The position numbers were made by a program, and so were the translations under genes. A stretch of 64,000 bases of DNA from Alkalinema sp. FACHB-956 (GTDB taxonomy: Bacteria > Cyanobacteriota > Cyanobacteriia > Leptolyngbyales > Leptolyngbyaceae): the NCBI RefSeq assembly GCF_014697025.1, contig NZ_JACJRC010000002.1:186001-250000 (forward strand), in the 5' to 3' direction. Each line of letters begins with the position of its first letter. Position 1 is the first letter of the stretch. The notes beneath the pieces were generated by a model, which was not told the origin of the DNA, did no database searches, and worked only from the letters and a program-made list of their open reading frames with translations. This document shows positions 1 to 7,986 of this stretch, in pieces.

Positions 1-189
1 TTTTCCTTTGATGTTGAGCTCATCTACCTGGCCCATAAGTGGGGCTTCTCGATCGGGGAAATTCCTGCTACAGTGTCCAAGTCTCATCAGGCCAAAGTGT
101 CTAAGGTTAACCTGTTGCAGGACTCGCTAAAGATGCTAATCGACCTGCTGAAGATCCGTTGGAATGACCTGTTAGGACGATATTGCTAG
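1..189 (+). CDS. Glycosyltransferase family 2 (dolichyl-phosphate mannose synthase-like), C-terminal end
   Basis: The window opens inside this gene; 62 codons and the TAG stop are present. The reading FDVELIYLAHKWGF, then GEIPATV, then SKVNLLQDSLKM matches the C-terminal part of GT2 enzymes of the dolichyl-phosphate mannose/glucose synthase type, where a 'FDVE' helix is followed by a 'SKV' strand and a final amphipathic helix. Such enzymes move a sugar from a nucleotide donor to a lipid phosphate or glycan acceptor at the membrane. Donor-binding and catalytic residues lie upstream of the window, so substrate cannot be judged. The stop codon overlaps the start region of the next gene, suggesting co-transcription and translational coupling. 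Confidence 0.75.
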   Translation, partial: FSFDVELIYLAHKWGFSIGEIPATVSKSHQAKVSKVNLLQDSLKMLIDLLKIRWNDLLGRYC

Positions 190-1622
190 TGTCTGGGTTA
201 AATTTCCTGTCGTTTGTGGGCCTGTTTGCCCTCTGCGGCATTGCATGGTTGGGATCGGAAAATCGCCGCCAAATTCCCTGGAAGGTGATTTTGTGGGGGC
301 TGGGTTTGCAGCTCCTCTTAGGACTGTTGGTATTTCAGGTGGAAACCAGTCGGTTGGTGATTGAACTGGTGAGCCGCAATATTAATGCCGTTCTGGATGC
401 AACGGAAGCCGGGGCAAGGTTTCTGTTTGGCGATTTGCTGGTACCAGATTTCACGAAGCCCACCGGGCCGATCGCAGCGGGGCGTTGGATTGCTCGCACG
501 GTCACGCCTGCCTATGTGCCGGTTGCGGGCGATCGCCTTAGTCCGGAGAATTTAAATCTTGGCTACGTGCTGGCCTTCCGCGCCTTACCCTCAGTCATCT
601 TTTTCTCAGCATTGATGGCCTTGCTCTACAATTTGCGCCTGATTCAACCGATCGTGGCGCTCTTTGCCAAAATTTTCCGCCGCACCATGGGCCTGAGCGG
701 AGCCGAAGCGCTGAGCGGAGCCGCCAATATTTTTGTGGGCATTGAGTCGGCCTTGGTGGTGCGTCCGTTTTTGCTGGACATGACCCGCAGTGAACTCTGT
801 GCCATTCTCGCCTCCTGCTACGGCAGCATTGCTTCCACCGTGTTGGCGCTGTATGCCAGTCTGTTGCGGCCTGCCTTCCCGAATATTGTGGGGCACCTGG
901 TATCCGCCTCGTTCATGGCTATTCCCGCCTGTTTTGTCCTGGCTAAGATTCTCGTCCCAGAAACAGAGGTTCCCCGAACCCTGGGTGGCATGCCGGACAA
1001 AACCGACACCGAAGAGGAAGAAATCGAAACAATGAACCCGATGGAGGCGGTGATCACGGGTTCCCTAGACGGTGTGAAGTTAGCCGTGGCGATCGCGGCG
1101 TTACTGATTGCCATTCTGGGCTTGGTCGCGTTGGTCAATCTCTTCTTCGGGAATCTAGCAGCCCTGGCCCAAAGTCAGAATGCGGCTCTCGCCAAGGTCG
1201 GTAGCCTATTCAAAGTCATCACTGTACAAAATATTTTGGGGGCACTGTTTTTACCCTTAACCGCTCTCACAGGGGTTTCCAGCAGTTGGCCGGAACTGTG
1301 GAATGTGTCGGTTTTGGTGGGTCGCCGCTTGGTGGAAACGGAAATTCCGTCCTACTTGGAATTGGCGCGACTGTCCCAAGCTGGGGTGCTGAGCGATCGG
1401 GCCTTGGTGATCACGAGTTATATCCTCTGCGGCTTTGCCCATATTCCTTCGGTGGGAATTTTTGTGGGTGGCTTTGTCAGCCTGATTCCATCCCGCCGTA
1501 GGGATCTGAGCGAACTGGGTTGGAAGGCACTCTGGGCTGCAACCTTAGCCACGTTGATGATCGGGTGTATTGCTGGGGTGTTTTATACCAGTGGGGCAAC
1601 TCAGTCGATCGTGGGGCGTTAA
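183..1622 (+). CDS. Concentrative nucleoside transporter (CNT/NupC family)
   Basis: A 479-residue polytopic inner-membrane protein. The N-terminal LFALCGIAWLGSENRR segment, the central gate region GLSGAEALSGAANIFVG and the C-terminal GFAHIPSVGIFVGGF segment are typical of CNT transporters, which couple nucleoside uptake to a sodium or proton gradient. Length is a little above bacterial NupC (about 400) because of an extra loop near residues 80-120 and an acidic loop (EEEEIE) near 280. Two starts are possible: TTG at 183, or GTG at 189 that shares one base with the upstream TAG (TAGTG). The latter favours translational coupling with the glycosyltransferase. The likely role is nucleoside salvage; specificity cannot be read from sequence. 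Confidence 0.85.
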   Translation: MLVSGLNFLSFVGLFALCGIAWLGSENRRQIPWKVILWGLGLQLLLGLLVFQVETSRLVIELVSRNINAVLDATEAGARFLFGDLLVPDFTKPTGPIAAGRWIARTVTPAYVPVAGDRLSPENLNLGYVLAFRALPSVIFFSALMALLYNLRLIQPIVALFAKIFRRTMGLSGAEALSGAANIFVGIESALVVRPFLLDMTRSELCAILASCYGSIASTVLALYASLLRPAFPNIVGHLVSASFMAIPACFVLAKILVPETEVPRTLGGMPDKTDTEEEEIETMNPMEAVITGSLDGVKLAVAIAALLIAILGLVALVNLFFGNLAALAQSQNAALAKVGSLFKVITVQNILGALFLPLTALTGVSSSWPELWNVSVLVGRRLVETEIPSYLELARLSQAGVLSDRALVITSYILCGFAHIPSVGIFVGGFVSLIPSRRRDLSELGWKALWAATLATLMIGCIAGVFYTSGATQSIVGR

Positions 1623-1638
1623 GCGGATAGATCCAGGA

Positions 1639-1737
1639 GATCGACCCAGCATGATCGACCCAGCATGATCGACTAAGCATGATCAGCTGAGCGTGAACTA
1701 AACAGGCGTGATTAAACAAGCGTGATAGACAAGCGAG
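1639..1737. repeat. Degenerate 14-bp tandem repeat, about 6-7 copies
   Basis: Two exact copies of GATCGACCCAGCAT (1639-1652, 1653-1666) are followed by GATCGACTAAGCAT (1667), GATCAGCTGAGCGT (1681), and further decayed copies ending near 1737. The array fills the spacer between the transporter stop and the next gene. The gradient from exact to decayed copies suggests stepwise tandem duplication. Confidence 0.85.
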
Positions 1738-1748
1738 GTACGTGGGTG

Positions 1749-2537
1749 ATGGGTAGAAAGTTACGTTGGCTGGGCTGGAGTCTATTGACGGCGATCGTGC
1801 TTGTGGTAACCAGTTTCGGGGTCAACCGGTTCGATCGCTTGCTGGCTCAAGCGCCTGCTGCAACGCCTGCCCCTTCTCCGACCCAAGAAGCCCTCGTCAA
1901 CGCAGTGCCGATCTCGCCCTTGCCGGGTTCCCGCGTGGAGCCACCACCGCCTTCTCCCAGTCCCAGCCCCCTGCCCACAGCAGTGCCCATTACCATTCCC
2001 ACCGGCCAAGGGTCTCCCAGTCCAACGGCTTCTCCTACACCCTTACCGATTCCGACTGCGCCCCCGGTCATGATTCCCTCAGCGCCTGCGTTACCCGTGG
2101 CTGGGGAGTATAGGGATCCCACGGGGCGATTCCGGGTGGCCAAGCTGAAGGATTATCAATTTTCACCGCTGGGAGATAGCTTTTTAGCGGAAGCGATCGA
2201 GGGCAAGTTGTCCTATACCGTCCTGGCGCAATCCCTCGCGCAACTGAATTTGCCGCCCGTCGTGTCGATCGACCAGCTAGTTCAGGTGGCAAAGACGGCT
2301 TTTCAGCGGGGGGAAGGGTTTCAAGTCACGAACCAGCAACCGTTGCTCAATGGGGTGTTACTGGATTGGACGGGGGCTTTGACGATCGGGGGACAAACGC
2401 AGCCGGTTAGCGGCTCGATCGTGGCTAAGCAGGTGAATACCCATGTGTTGCTACTGCTGATTGCGGCAACGGAAGCTGGAAAAACCGATGTACCGGGTGC
2501 CTTGACGGCGCTGAACGACAGTTTGCAGGGGCTGTAA
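1749..2537 (+). CDS. Membrane-anchored protein with proline-rich linker, function unknown
   Basis: From ATG 1749 the product is about 262 residues; an in-frame GTG at 1722 lies inside the tandem repeat and is less likely. A basic start is followed by a hydrophobic segment (LGWSLLTAIVLVVTSFGV), which is a signal anchor or uncleaved signal. Next comes a linker of about 90 residues rich in Pro, Ser, Thr and Ala (PPPPSPSPSPLPT). A folded C-terminal domain of about 140 residues begins at GEYRDPTGRFRVAKL. The layout is of an exported, periplasm-facing domain on a flexible tether. No catalytic motif was recognised. AGCGAGG at 1731-1737 could act as ribosome binding site for ATG 1749. Confidence 0.7.
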   Translation: MGRKLRWLGWSLLTAIVLVVTSFGVNRFDRLLAQAPAATPAPSPTQEALVNAVPISPLPGSRVEPPPPSPSPSPLPTAVPITIPTGQGSPSPTASPTPLPIPTAPPVMIPSAPALPVAGEYRDPTGRFRVAKLKDYQFSPLGDSFLAEAIEGKLSYTVLAQSLAQLNLPPVVSIDQLVQVAKTAFQRGEGFQVTNQQPLLNGVLLDWTGALTIGGQTQPVSGSIVAKQVNTHVLLLLIAATEAGKTDVPGALTALNDSLQGL

Positions 2538-2594
2538 TGGCAGGGTTGTTCATTGAGGGTGCTGGCAACCCCCCATCTAGAACATCCAAACGTT

Positions 2595-2630
2595 GTTTCC
2601 CCGTTCTGCCTAGTTTTCCCGTTCTGCCTA
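2595..2630. repeat. 18-bp direct tandem repeat overlapping a stop codon
   Basis: GTTTCCCCGTTCTGCCTA (2595-2612) is repeated with one change at 2613-2630. The last three bases of the second copy (CTA, 2628-2630) are the complement of the TAG stop of the minus-strand YdcF-like gene, so the repeat reaches exactly into the gene end. Confidence 0.85.
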
Positions 2631-3410
2631 GATCCAGCCTTTGATCCAGTAGATCACCATCCCGACATATTCTTTGATGGCGCGAGTGGTCGATCGCAGG
2701 TTTTCGGCTTCTGGTAACAGATTCAGCAAGAAGCTTTGGACGCTGGGCGGCTGATTTGGCGTCGTGACAATAAAGTCCGTTGTCGCCGGAATAGGATTCA
2801 TGCCGAGCTTGCGGAAAATCATCAACGATCGCGGCATATGCATCGCCGAAGTTACCAACAACAGCTGAGAAATCTGGTTTTGCTCAGCAATTTTCTGGAC
2901 ATTAACCGCATTTTCGCGGGTGTTGAGGGAGTTGGGTTCCAACAGCATGGCCGATCGGGGCACGCCCATCGTTTCCATAAAAGTCGCCATATCCGCCGCT
3001 TCGGAAATGCCAGGGCCGCGCCAGCCAATGCGTCCGCCACTGAGAATTACTTTAGGCGCTTTACCTTCCCGGTACAGTTTGGCGGCATAGAGTACCCGAT
3101 CGCCCTCATCGGACATTTCCACCCAGGGGCGCGGTGGTAAGGCCGATTGGGTGGCTCCGCCTAACACCACGATCGCTTGGGCATTGGGCAACGGTTGGGG
3201 GAGATTTTGTTTCTCCAGCGATCGCACTAAGAAAGAACTAAAGGCTCCGCTACTACTGACCAGCAGGATTAAAGCCGATAGGGCGATCGGAATCAGAGCC
3301 AATCGCGATCGTTTACGCAAAATTAGCACGATCGCAGCCACTAACATCCATAGTGCGAGCCCCAATGGATAAATAAACAGTGGCAGTAGCTTAGAAAGAA
3401 ACAAAAACAT
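2628..3410 (-). CDS. YdcF/ElyC family protein (DUF218)
   Basis: A 260-residue protein with two N-terminal membrane helices (about residues 5-25 and 35-55), then a DUF218 domain. The family signatures are visible: AIVVLGGATQ near residue 80, AAKLYREGKAPKVILSGGR near 110, EPNSLNTRENA near 160, and LLLVTSAMHMPRS near 185. Family members such as ElyC and YdcF in Escherichia coli are linked to envelope biogenesis; the domain binds S-adenosylmethionine in YdcF, but the reaction is not settled. The gene stands alone on the minus strand between plus-strand and minus-strand neighbours of unrelated function. Confidence 0.85.
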   Translation of the reverse strand: MFLFLSKLLPLFIYPLGLALWMLVAAIVLILRKRSRLALIPIALSALILLVSSSGAFSSFLVRSLEKQNLPQPLPNAQAIVVLGGATQSALPPRPWVEMSDEGDRVLYAAKLYREGKAPKVILSGGRIGWRGPGISEAADMATFMETMGVPRSAMLLEPNSLNTRENAVNVQKIAEQNQISQLLLVTSAMHMPRSLMIFRKLGMNPIPATTDFIVTTPNQPPSVQSFLLNLLPEAENLRSTTRAIKEYVGMVIYWIKGWI

Positions 3411-3442
3411 GTAGGTTCATTGATCAAGAAGCAACGAACACT

Positions 3443-3470
3443 ATATTAAGCGCAATATATTAAGCGCAAT
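3443..3470. repeat. 14-bp direct tandem repeat, two copies
   Basis: ATATTAAGCGCAAT occurs exactly at 3443-3456 and 3457-3470, and a looser third copy (AGGCTAAACGTAAT) follows. It lies about 30 bases upstream of the minus-strand YdcF-like start, so it may sit in that gene's promoter region. Confidence 0.8.
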
Positions 3471-3544
3471 AGGCTAAACGTAATTTCAGCGCGCACCGTG
3501 CTAAACGCAACAGGGTTTCAGCGACGCCTACATCATCACGCCAC

Positions 3545-4468
3545 CTAAATTGCGTAAACTTGCCCATCCAGCAGTAAACGAGTAATCCCCTTCGCGCGGA
3601 GATGCAAGGCCGCTTTTTGGAAAACGCGACTGTCAGGCACTTTGATGACCCGTTGGGTGCGCGTATTGGAAAATCGCTTGGCTACCCGATGATTGTCAAA
3701 CACGGGAAGCGTCATTTCCGCAATTTCTTCACTGGGCATTTGGCCGAGTTCCCCAAATTCTTGCAGCGGACGCACAACTAAATCCGCAGTGCGATCGACC
3801 ACCAAGTAACAGACTCGTGGCATCTCAGCCGCCGCTAAAGGAATAATACTGACAACGCTTTGGACATGCAATTTCGGGAGTGGAGAGAGGTCATCCTCAT
3901 CGTCATCTCCCTCGTCGTCATCAAAGTCTCCATCGAGATCATCATCGAGATCATCGAGGTCATCTTCATCCTCATCGTCGAGGTCAGCTTCTCGGGAGAC
4001 GCTGGCTAGCTCATCGACAACAGAACCCACCATATCAGCATCGACAACGCTGTCTACCTGATTGCGTTTGATGGGTTTCGGTCGATCGGACGATAGTTTC
4101 TCAACGGGGGCTGGACTTTCAACCACGTCTTCCAGTGCGGGCTCCGGCTCCGAGACCACGGTAGAACGCCGACGGGCACGCCGTCCCGTAGAAGATTCCG
4201 CTTCTACCGTCGGCAATTCTACCGCCTCCAGCAAATTGCCTTGCACAGGGATAACTTCTACGGGCACGACCTCTACAGGACTGCGCGATCGCTTCTGCTG
4301 CACGAGGCTGTCGTACTCCTCAACGGACATTTCACCCTTAAGGATCCGTCCGATCGTGGTATTGCTCACACCATACCGTTCCGCGATCGTCAAAGCGTTC
4401 TCAGCGGGTTGGCGATAGAGTTCTACGATTTTACGTTTGTCTGCTGCGGTTAGTCGTCGAGCGCTCAT
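3545..4468 (-). CDS. HTH DNA-binding protein with long Asp/Glu-rich tract
   Basis: 307 residues. The N-terminal 45 residues (LTAADKRKIVELYRQ, then TIAERYGVSNTTIGRILKG) form a resolvase/transposase-type helix-turn-helix. A basic patch (GRRARRRS) follows near residue 95. Residues about 160-195 are almost entirely Asp/Glu (DLDDEDEDDLDDLDDD), and a C-terminal domain of about 100 residues ends with LLLDGQVYAI. Automated pipelines may call such proteins transposases because of the HTH, but no catalytic nuclease domain is present. A DNA-binding or nucleoid-associated regulator is the more likely role. The acidic tract is encoded by GAT/GAC-rich low-complexity DNA and may vary in length between strains. 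Partner and target genes are unknown. Confidence 0.75.
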   Translation of the reverse strand: MSARRLTAADKRKIVELYRQPAENALTIAERYGVSNTTIGRILKGEMSVEEYDSLVQQKRSRSPVEVVPVEVIPVQGNLLEAVELPTVEAESSTGRRARRRSTVVSEPEPALEDVVESPAPVEKLSSDRPKPIKRNQVDSVVDADMVGSVVDELASVSREADLDDEDEDDLDDLDDDLDGDFDDDEGDDDEDDLSPLPKLHVQSVVSIIPLAAAEMPRVCYLVVDRTADLVVRPLQEFGELGQMPSEEIAEMTLPVFDNHRVAKRFSNTRTQRVIKVPDSRVFQKAALHLRAKGITRLLLDGQVYAI

Positions 4469-4537
4469 GTAGCCACGGGATGGAATTTGCCTTACTTATT
4501 CTAAGGCTTTGGCTCCCAAAGCAGTCAGAAAATCCCA

Positions 4538-5542
4538 TCAAGAAACAGGAATTTCAACGACTTGCCCAATTTCCGCCGATCGTCGAGCCGCTTCTGCCAC
4601 CTTCAAGGTATACAAACTTTCCTGCACCGTGACATACAGCGGTTTGCCCTCCAGTAAGTGATCTAAAACGGCGGTTGTGTCCTTGGCAAATAAGCCTCGG
4701 CGGGCACTCACGGTTAAGGGTTGACTGCCTGCTGGGGTCGCTAAATAGCCCTCATCGCCATCAAAAATTAAACCGCCCTGACTGCCGTGGACTTCCAATT
4801 TGCGCTCCGCTTGCCACAGCGCTTCCCCCTTGCCGTAGATCACATCTAGAACTAATCCTTGCTGGAATTGGAGTTGCGCTGAACAGAGGCAACTGCTGTA
4901 GTAGGCGGGATCAACCCCATCGGTGTGCTGATAATTGACCCGACAACTGACCGACGCCACTTTGCCAAAGGCATGGGTAAATCGATGCAGCCGGGATAAG
5001 GCACCTGTTAAAGGAAATCCAAAGAGTTGATGATTAAACGTCCATTTCTGAGGGGCAGGCCGTTGGGGGTTCACCGTGGCGTAGCGGGCGTAGAAGGGAT
5101 TCCCAATCTTGGGCAAATTCTCCAGCAGCGACTGATGCACACCGCCCATCAGTTCAATATGCTCCACATGCAGCAGTCGTTGCCGATTTTCCGCTAGGGC
5201 AATCAAGGATTCCGCTTCCGAGACATCCAGGGCCAAGGGATATTCCACAACCACATGCTTCCCCGCAAACAGCGCAGCCCGAGCGATCGCCCCATGCTCG
5301 GCATTCAAGTTGGAAATGACGACTAGATCCACCGCCGATGAATTGATAACCCCTTGCCAGGAGTCAAAGGCTTGGGTTTGGCAGGCGTGGGCAAATGCCT
5401 CTAATTTGTCGCGGGTATGCCCTGCCACGCCGATTAATTGCGCGCGGGATTCTGCATTAATGGCATCTGCTCGCACTTTGGCCGCATAACCTGTGCCAAT
5501 GAGTCCCACCCCGATCGGGGATTTGCGCATTCCCTCTACCAT
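4538..5542 (-). CDS. Gfo/Idh/MocA family oxidoreductase
   Basis: 334 residues. The N-terminal Rossmann fold starts with GVGLIGTGYAAKVRA (GxGxxA/G nucleotide-binding loop) and carries the conserved VEYPLALDVSEAE near residue 95; this replaces the usual 'EKP' lysine motif with EYP, so the catalytic Lys usually found here appears to be Tyr-Pro. The C-terminal domain (from about 125) is the GFO/IDH/MocA alpha/beta domain. Family members are NAD(P)-dependent sugar, inositol or biliverdin dehydrogenases. The substrate cannot be assigned. Starts at ATG 5542 (or ATG 5530). A divergent catalytic site or a non-dehydrogenase role is possible. Confidence 0.8.
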   Translation of the reverse strand: MVEGMRKSPIGVGLIGTGYAAKVRADAINAESRAQLIGVAGHTRDKLEAFAHACQTQAFDSWQGVINSSAVDLVVISNLNAEHGAIARAALFAGKHVVVEYPLALDVSEAESLIALAENRQRLLHVEHIELMGGVHQSLLENLPKIGNPFYARYATVNPQRPAPQKWTFNHQLFGFPLTGALSRLHRFTHAFGKVASVSCRVNYQHTDGVDPAYYSSCLCSAQLQFQQGLVLDVIYGKGEALWQAERKLEVHGSQGGLIFDGDEGYLATPAGSQPLTVSARRGLFAKDTTAVLDHLLEGKPLYVTVQESLYTLKVAEAARRSAEIGQVVEIPVS

Positions 5543-5684
5543 CTTTCGCCCTCACCATCACCATGGTTGTCCAGTCTTAAGGTTACTAGGATTCGACCCA
5601 AGACTGGCGAGGGGCCGCGTTTTTTTGAGGGAGACTAAGCAATTTTTGAGCCGTGATCAGCAGGATGGTGAGCAGCCCCAAACC

Positions 5685-5780
5685 CTAGCCTTTGGATGTC
5701 GGAAACAGATAGCGAATGGTTGCAACTCCGCCAAATACCACCAGGAAAATAATGAGAACCATCAGTGCGATCGGTGACAT
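5685..5780 (-). CDS. Possible 31-residue single-span membrane protein
   Basis: A short reading frame from ATG 5780 to TAG 5685. It starts MSPIALMVLIIFLVV, has one uninterrupted hydrophobic segment (about residues 4-21), and ends with a short positive tail (TIRYLFPTSKG). This is the shape of small photosynthetic or transporter accessory subunits, but it does not match PetG, PetL, PetN, PsaI, PsaM, PsbX or Psb30 as I know them. There is a faint likeness to the small subunits of NSS amino-acid importers. No clear ribosome binding site is seen. It occupies an otherwise empty 470-base spacer. The coding call rests on the ordered hydrophobic profile only. Confidence 0.4.
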   Translation of the reverse strand: MSPIALMVLIIFLVVFGGVATIRYLFPTSKG

Positions 5781-6011
5781 ATTTCTGATCAAAACGTCTG
5801 GAACAACAAGCAGATCTGAGCAATCGTTTCTGAGCAATCGCTTTTACCGTAGCAACCTGAGTTGACGGTGCTATGACTGGAATATCACAGAGACGTGACC
5901 GTGATATGGCCGTGGCATGGCTTGCCCTGAGATCGCTGCTATTGCATTCTGCCAGAAGGCTGACCGTCTGGCCTCAACCCTGCGAGGCATCCCCTTTCCT
6001 GGGAAATCACG

Positions 6012-7130
6012 CTACGCATTACCCTTTTTCGCGATCGGTAGAGAAAAGGCAAAGGTGCTGCCTTTCCCCAATTCGCTTTGGACGGTAATGGTACCCTTTT
6101 GCAACTCGACCAAGCGCCGTGAGATCGCCAGCCCAATTCCCGTGCCGCCAGAATTACGATTCCGCGATCGATCCGATCGCCAAAACCGCTCGAATACGTG
6201 GGGTAAATCCTCTTGGGCAATACCTTTGCCGGTATCTTCCACGGCAACCCAGAGCATGCCTGATTGCGCCCAAGCCCGAACGATCACATAGCCGGCGGGG
6301 GTGTACCGGAGGGCGTTCCCGATCAAATTGACCAAGACTTGCTCCACCCGTTCTGGATCAGCATAGACATTCGGTAAATCTTGAGAACCATCCAATTGAA
6401 GATCTATTTCACCTTCAATTAGCTGGTCGGAAAAGCGCTGCACGAGGGCATTGAGCAACGGCCAAATCTCAAAGGAACGGGGATTGGTGGGTAAATAGCC
6501 GGCTTCTGCTTTAGAAAGTTCTTGTAAATCGTTGACTAATCGTTTCAGGCGTCCAGTTTCCCGCGCTAGCCGATCGTAGATTTCCGGGGTGGGGTCGATC
6601 GTGCCATCGGCCATGCCTTCTAGGTAGCCTTCCACGATCGTTAAGGGGGTGCGTAACTCGTGGGTCAGATCACTCACGAGATCCCGGCGGCGCTGCTCCA
6701 CATCTTCCAACGCCAAGGCCATCCGGTTAAAGCTGTCGGCGAAGCGGTTCAGTTCCGGAATATCGCTGGCGGGCATACGTTCTTCCAGGTTTCCGGCGGC
6801 AAACTTCTGGGTAATCCGCTGCATTTGGATCAACGGCTGCACAATGCGTTTGGACACCAGGTAGCTCAAAAAGCCCGAGGCACTGCCGCCCAAAATCATC
6901 GACCAAAAGGCCCCCCGGCTCCAGGCGGATTCAAACCCATCCACCAACCGCCGTTTGACGGCATAGAGCGTAAACCCCTGAAACTCCATGGTTTGCAGGT
7001 GTTCGACAAATAACTGTGGAGAATAGTACTTCCCGATCGCCAAAAGGGTTCCAATGCCCACCACCATGACCACAATGTGGGACAAAAAGAGTCTGGCCCG
7101 AAGTCCAAGTGCTGGCATTACTTTCTCCAC
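6012..7130 (-). CDS. Two-component sensor histidine kinase
   Basis: 372 residues from ATG 7130 (ATG 7118 is an alternative). Two membrane helices (about residues 12-30 and 75-95) flank a short periplasmic loop of some 45 residues. A HAMP linker follows (VSKRIVQPLIQM), then the HisKA phosphoacceptor segment DLTHELRTPLTIVEGYLEG (His near residue 160). The ATPase domain has the N box (LVNLIGNALRYTPAG), G1 (DTGKGI) and G2 (GGTGIGLA). All residues needed for autophosphorylation are present. It lies 76 bases downstream of the response regulator on the same strand, so the two form a cognate pair. The signal is not evident; the small sensor loop is of BaeS-like type. Confidence 0.9.
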   Translation of the reverse strand: MEKVMPALGLRARLFLSHIVVMVVGIGTLLAIGKYYSPQLFVEHLQTMEFQGFTLYAVKRRLVDGFESAWSRGAFWSMILGGSASGFLSYLVSKRIVQPLIQMQRITQKFAAGNLEERMPASDIPELNRFADSFNRMALALEDVEQRRRDLVSDLTHELRTPLTIVEGYLEGMADGTIDPTPEIYDRLARETGRLKRLVNDLQELSKAEAGYLPTNPRSFEIWPLLNALVQRFSDQLIEGEIDLQLDGSQDLPNVYADPERVEQVLVNLIGNALRYTPAGYVIVRAWAQSGMLWVAVEDTGKGIAQEDLPHVFERFWRSDRSRNRNSGGTGIGLAISRRLVELQKGTITVQSELGKGSTFAFSLPIAKKGNA

Positions 7131-7148
7131 GAACGGCTCTTTCCAACT

Positions 7149-7187
7149 AGTCTGTCACCCCAGTCTGTCATCCTAGTCTCTCACCCC
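7149..7187. repeat. 13-bp tandem repeat, three copies, between regulator and kinase genes
   Basis: AGTCTGTCACCCC (7149-7161), AGTCTGTCATCCT (7162-7174) and AGTCTCTCACCCC (7175-7187). The array occupies most of the 76-base spacer between the response regulator stop and the kinase start, so its copy number sets the intergenic distance in the operon. Confidence 0.85.
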
Positions 7188-7206
7188 AGAAATCCTCCCC
7201 CCGGAT

Positions 7207-7911
7207 CTAGCTGGCATCTTCAAATTTGTATCCGACCCCAATCACCGTTTTGACAAAGGTGGGGCTGGAGGGATCGGGTTCAATCTTTTTCCGCAGGCGG
7301 GCAATGTGGGTATCCACTACCCGCTCATCACCAAAGAAATCGCTGCCCCACAATTTATCAATCAGTTGGCTACGGTTCCAAACCCGACCGGGATAGCTGA
7401 GGAACGTGGCCAACAGATCAAATTCTAGCGTGGTCAGATCTAGGGATTCCGGCGGCTGCTCTGGTAAATGGCGAGTGGCCGATCGTTGATCCACGTCGAT
7501 TGTAAAGCTAGCGGTTTGGTAGGTCTGGGTTTGTCCCCCTTGGCGCAGCGATCGCCGCAGTAAGGCCCGTACCCGTGCGACTAATTCCTTGGGACTGAAG
7601 GGCTTCACCATATAGTCATCGGCTCCGGTGGATAGCCCGATGATGCGATCGATTTCTTCGCCCTTCGCGGTCAACATCAGAATGTAGGGATCCTTGGCTC
7701 CTGGTTTTTGCCGAATCCGCGCACAGACTTCTAACCCATCTAATTCCGGAATCATCAAGTCCAGAATGATCAAATCGGGCTGCATGTCCTGAAACACCTG
7801 GAGCGCCGATCGGCCATCCCGGCAGGAACGACAGATAAAACCTTCCTTTTCTAGGTAAAGCTGAATCAGTTGGGCAATTTCGGCTTCGTCTTCCACGATC
7901 AGGATTTTCAT
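7207..7911 (-). CDS. OmpR-family response regulator
   Basis: About 234 residues from ATG 7911; a GTG at 7938 would add nine residues, but MKILIVEDEAE is the usual family start and a GAAGGA lies upstream. Receiver domain: acidic pair in VEDEAE, phosphoacceptor Asp in LIILDLMIPELDG, Thr in MLTAKG, Lys in VKPFSPKEL. The C-terminal winged-helix domain has the FDLLATFLSYPGRVWNRSQL and VDTHIARLRKKIE segments typical of OmpR/PhoB. It probably controls transcription after phosphorylation by the downstream histidine kinase and is transcribed first in the pair. Confidence 0.92.
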   Translation of the reverse strand: MKILIVEDEAEIAQLIQLYLEKEGFICRSCRDGRSALQVFQDMQPDLIILDLMIPELDGLEVCARIRQKPGAKDPYILMLTAKGEEIDRIIGLSTGADDYMVKPFSPKELVARVRALLRRSLRQGGQTQTYQTASFTIDVDQRSATRHLPEQPPESLDLTTLEFDLLATFLSYPGRVWNRSQLIDKLWGSDFFGDERVVDTHIARLRKKIEPDPSSPTFVKTVIGVGYKFEDAS

Positions 7912-7986
7912 GACTGGAAAGCATCCTTCACTCTTCACTTCAGTTTAGCTTCCCCACCTTTCCCTGGAATTACCGAAACGTTCGTT

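Noticed and set aside
2538-2580. GGGTTG...CAACCC hairpin after the proline-rich protein gene as a terminator
   Set aside because: The loop is long and no T run follows on either strand, so it does not meet the pattern of an intrinsic terminator.
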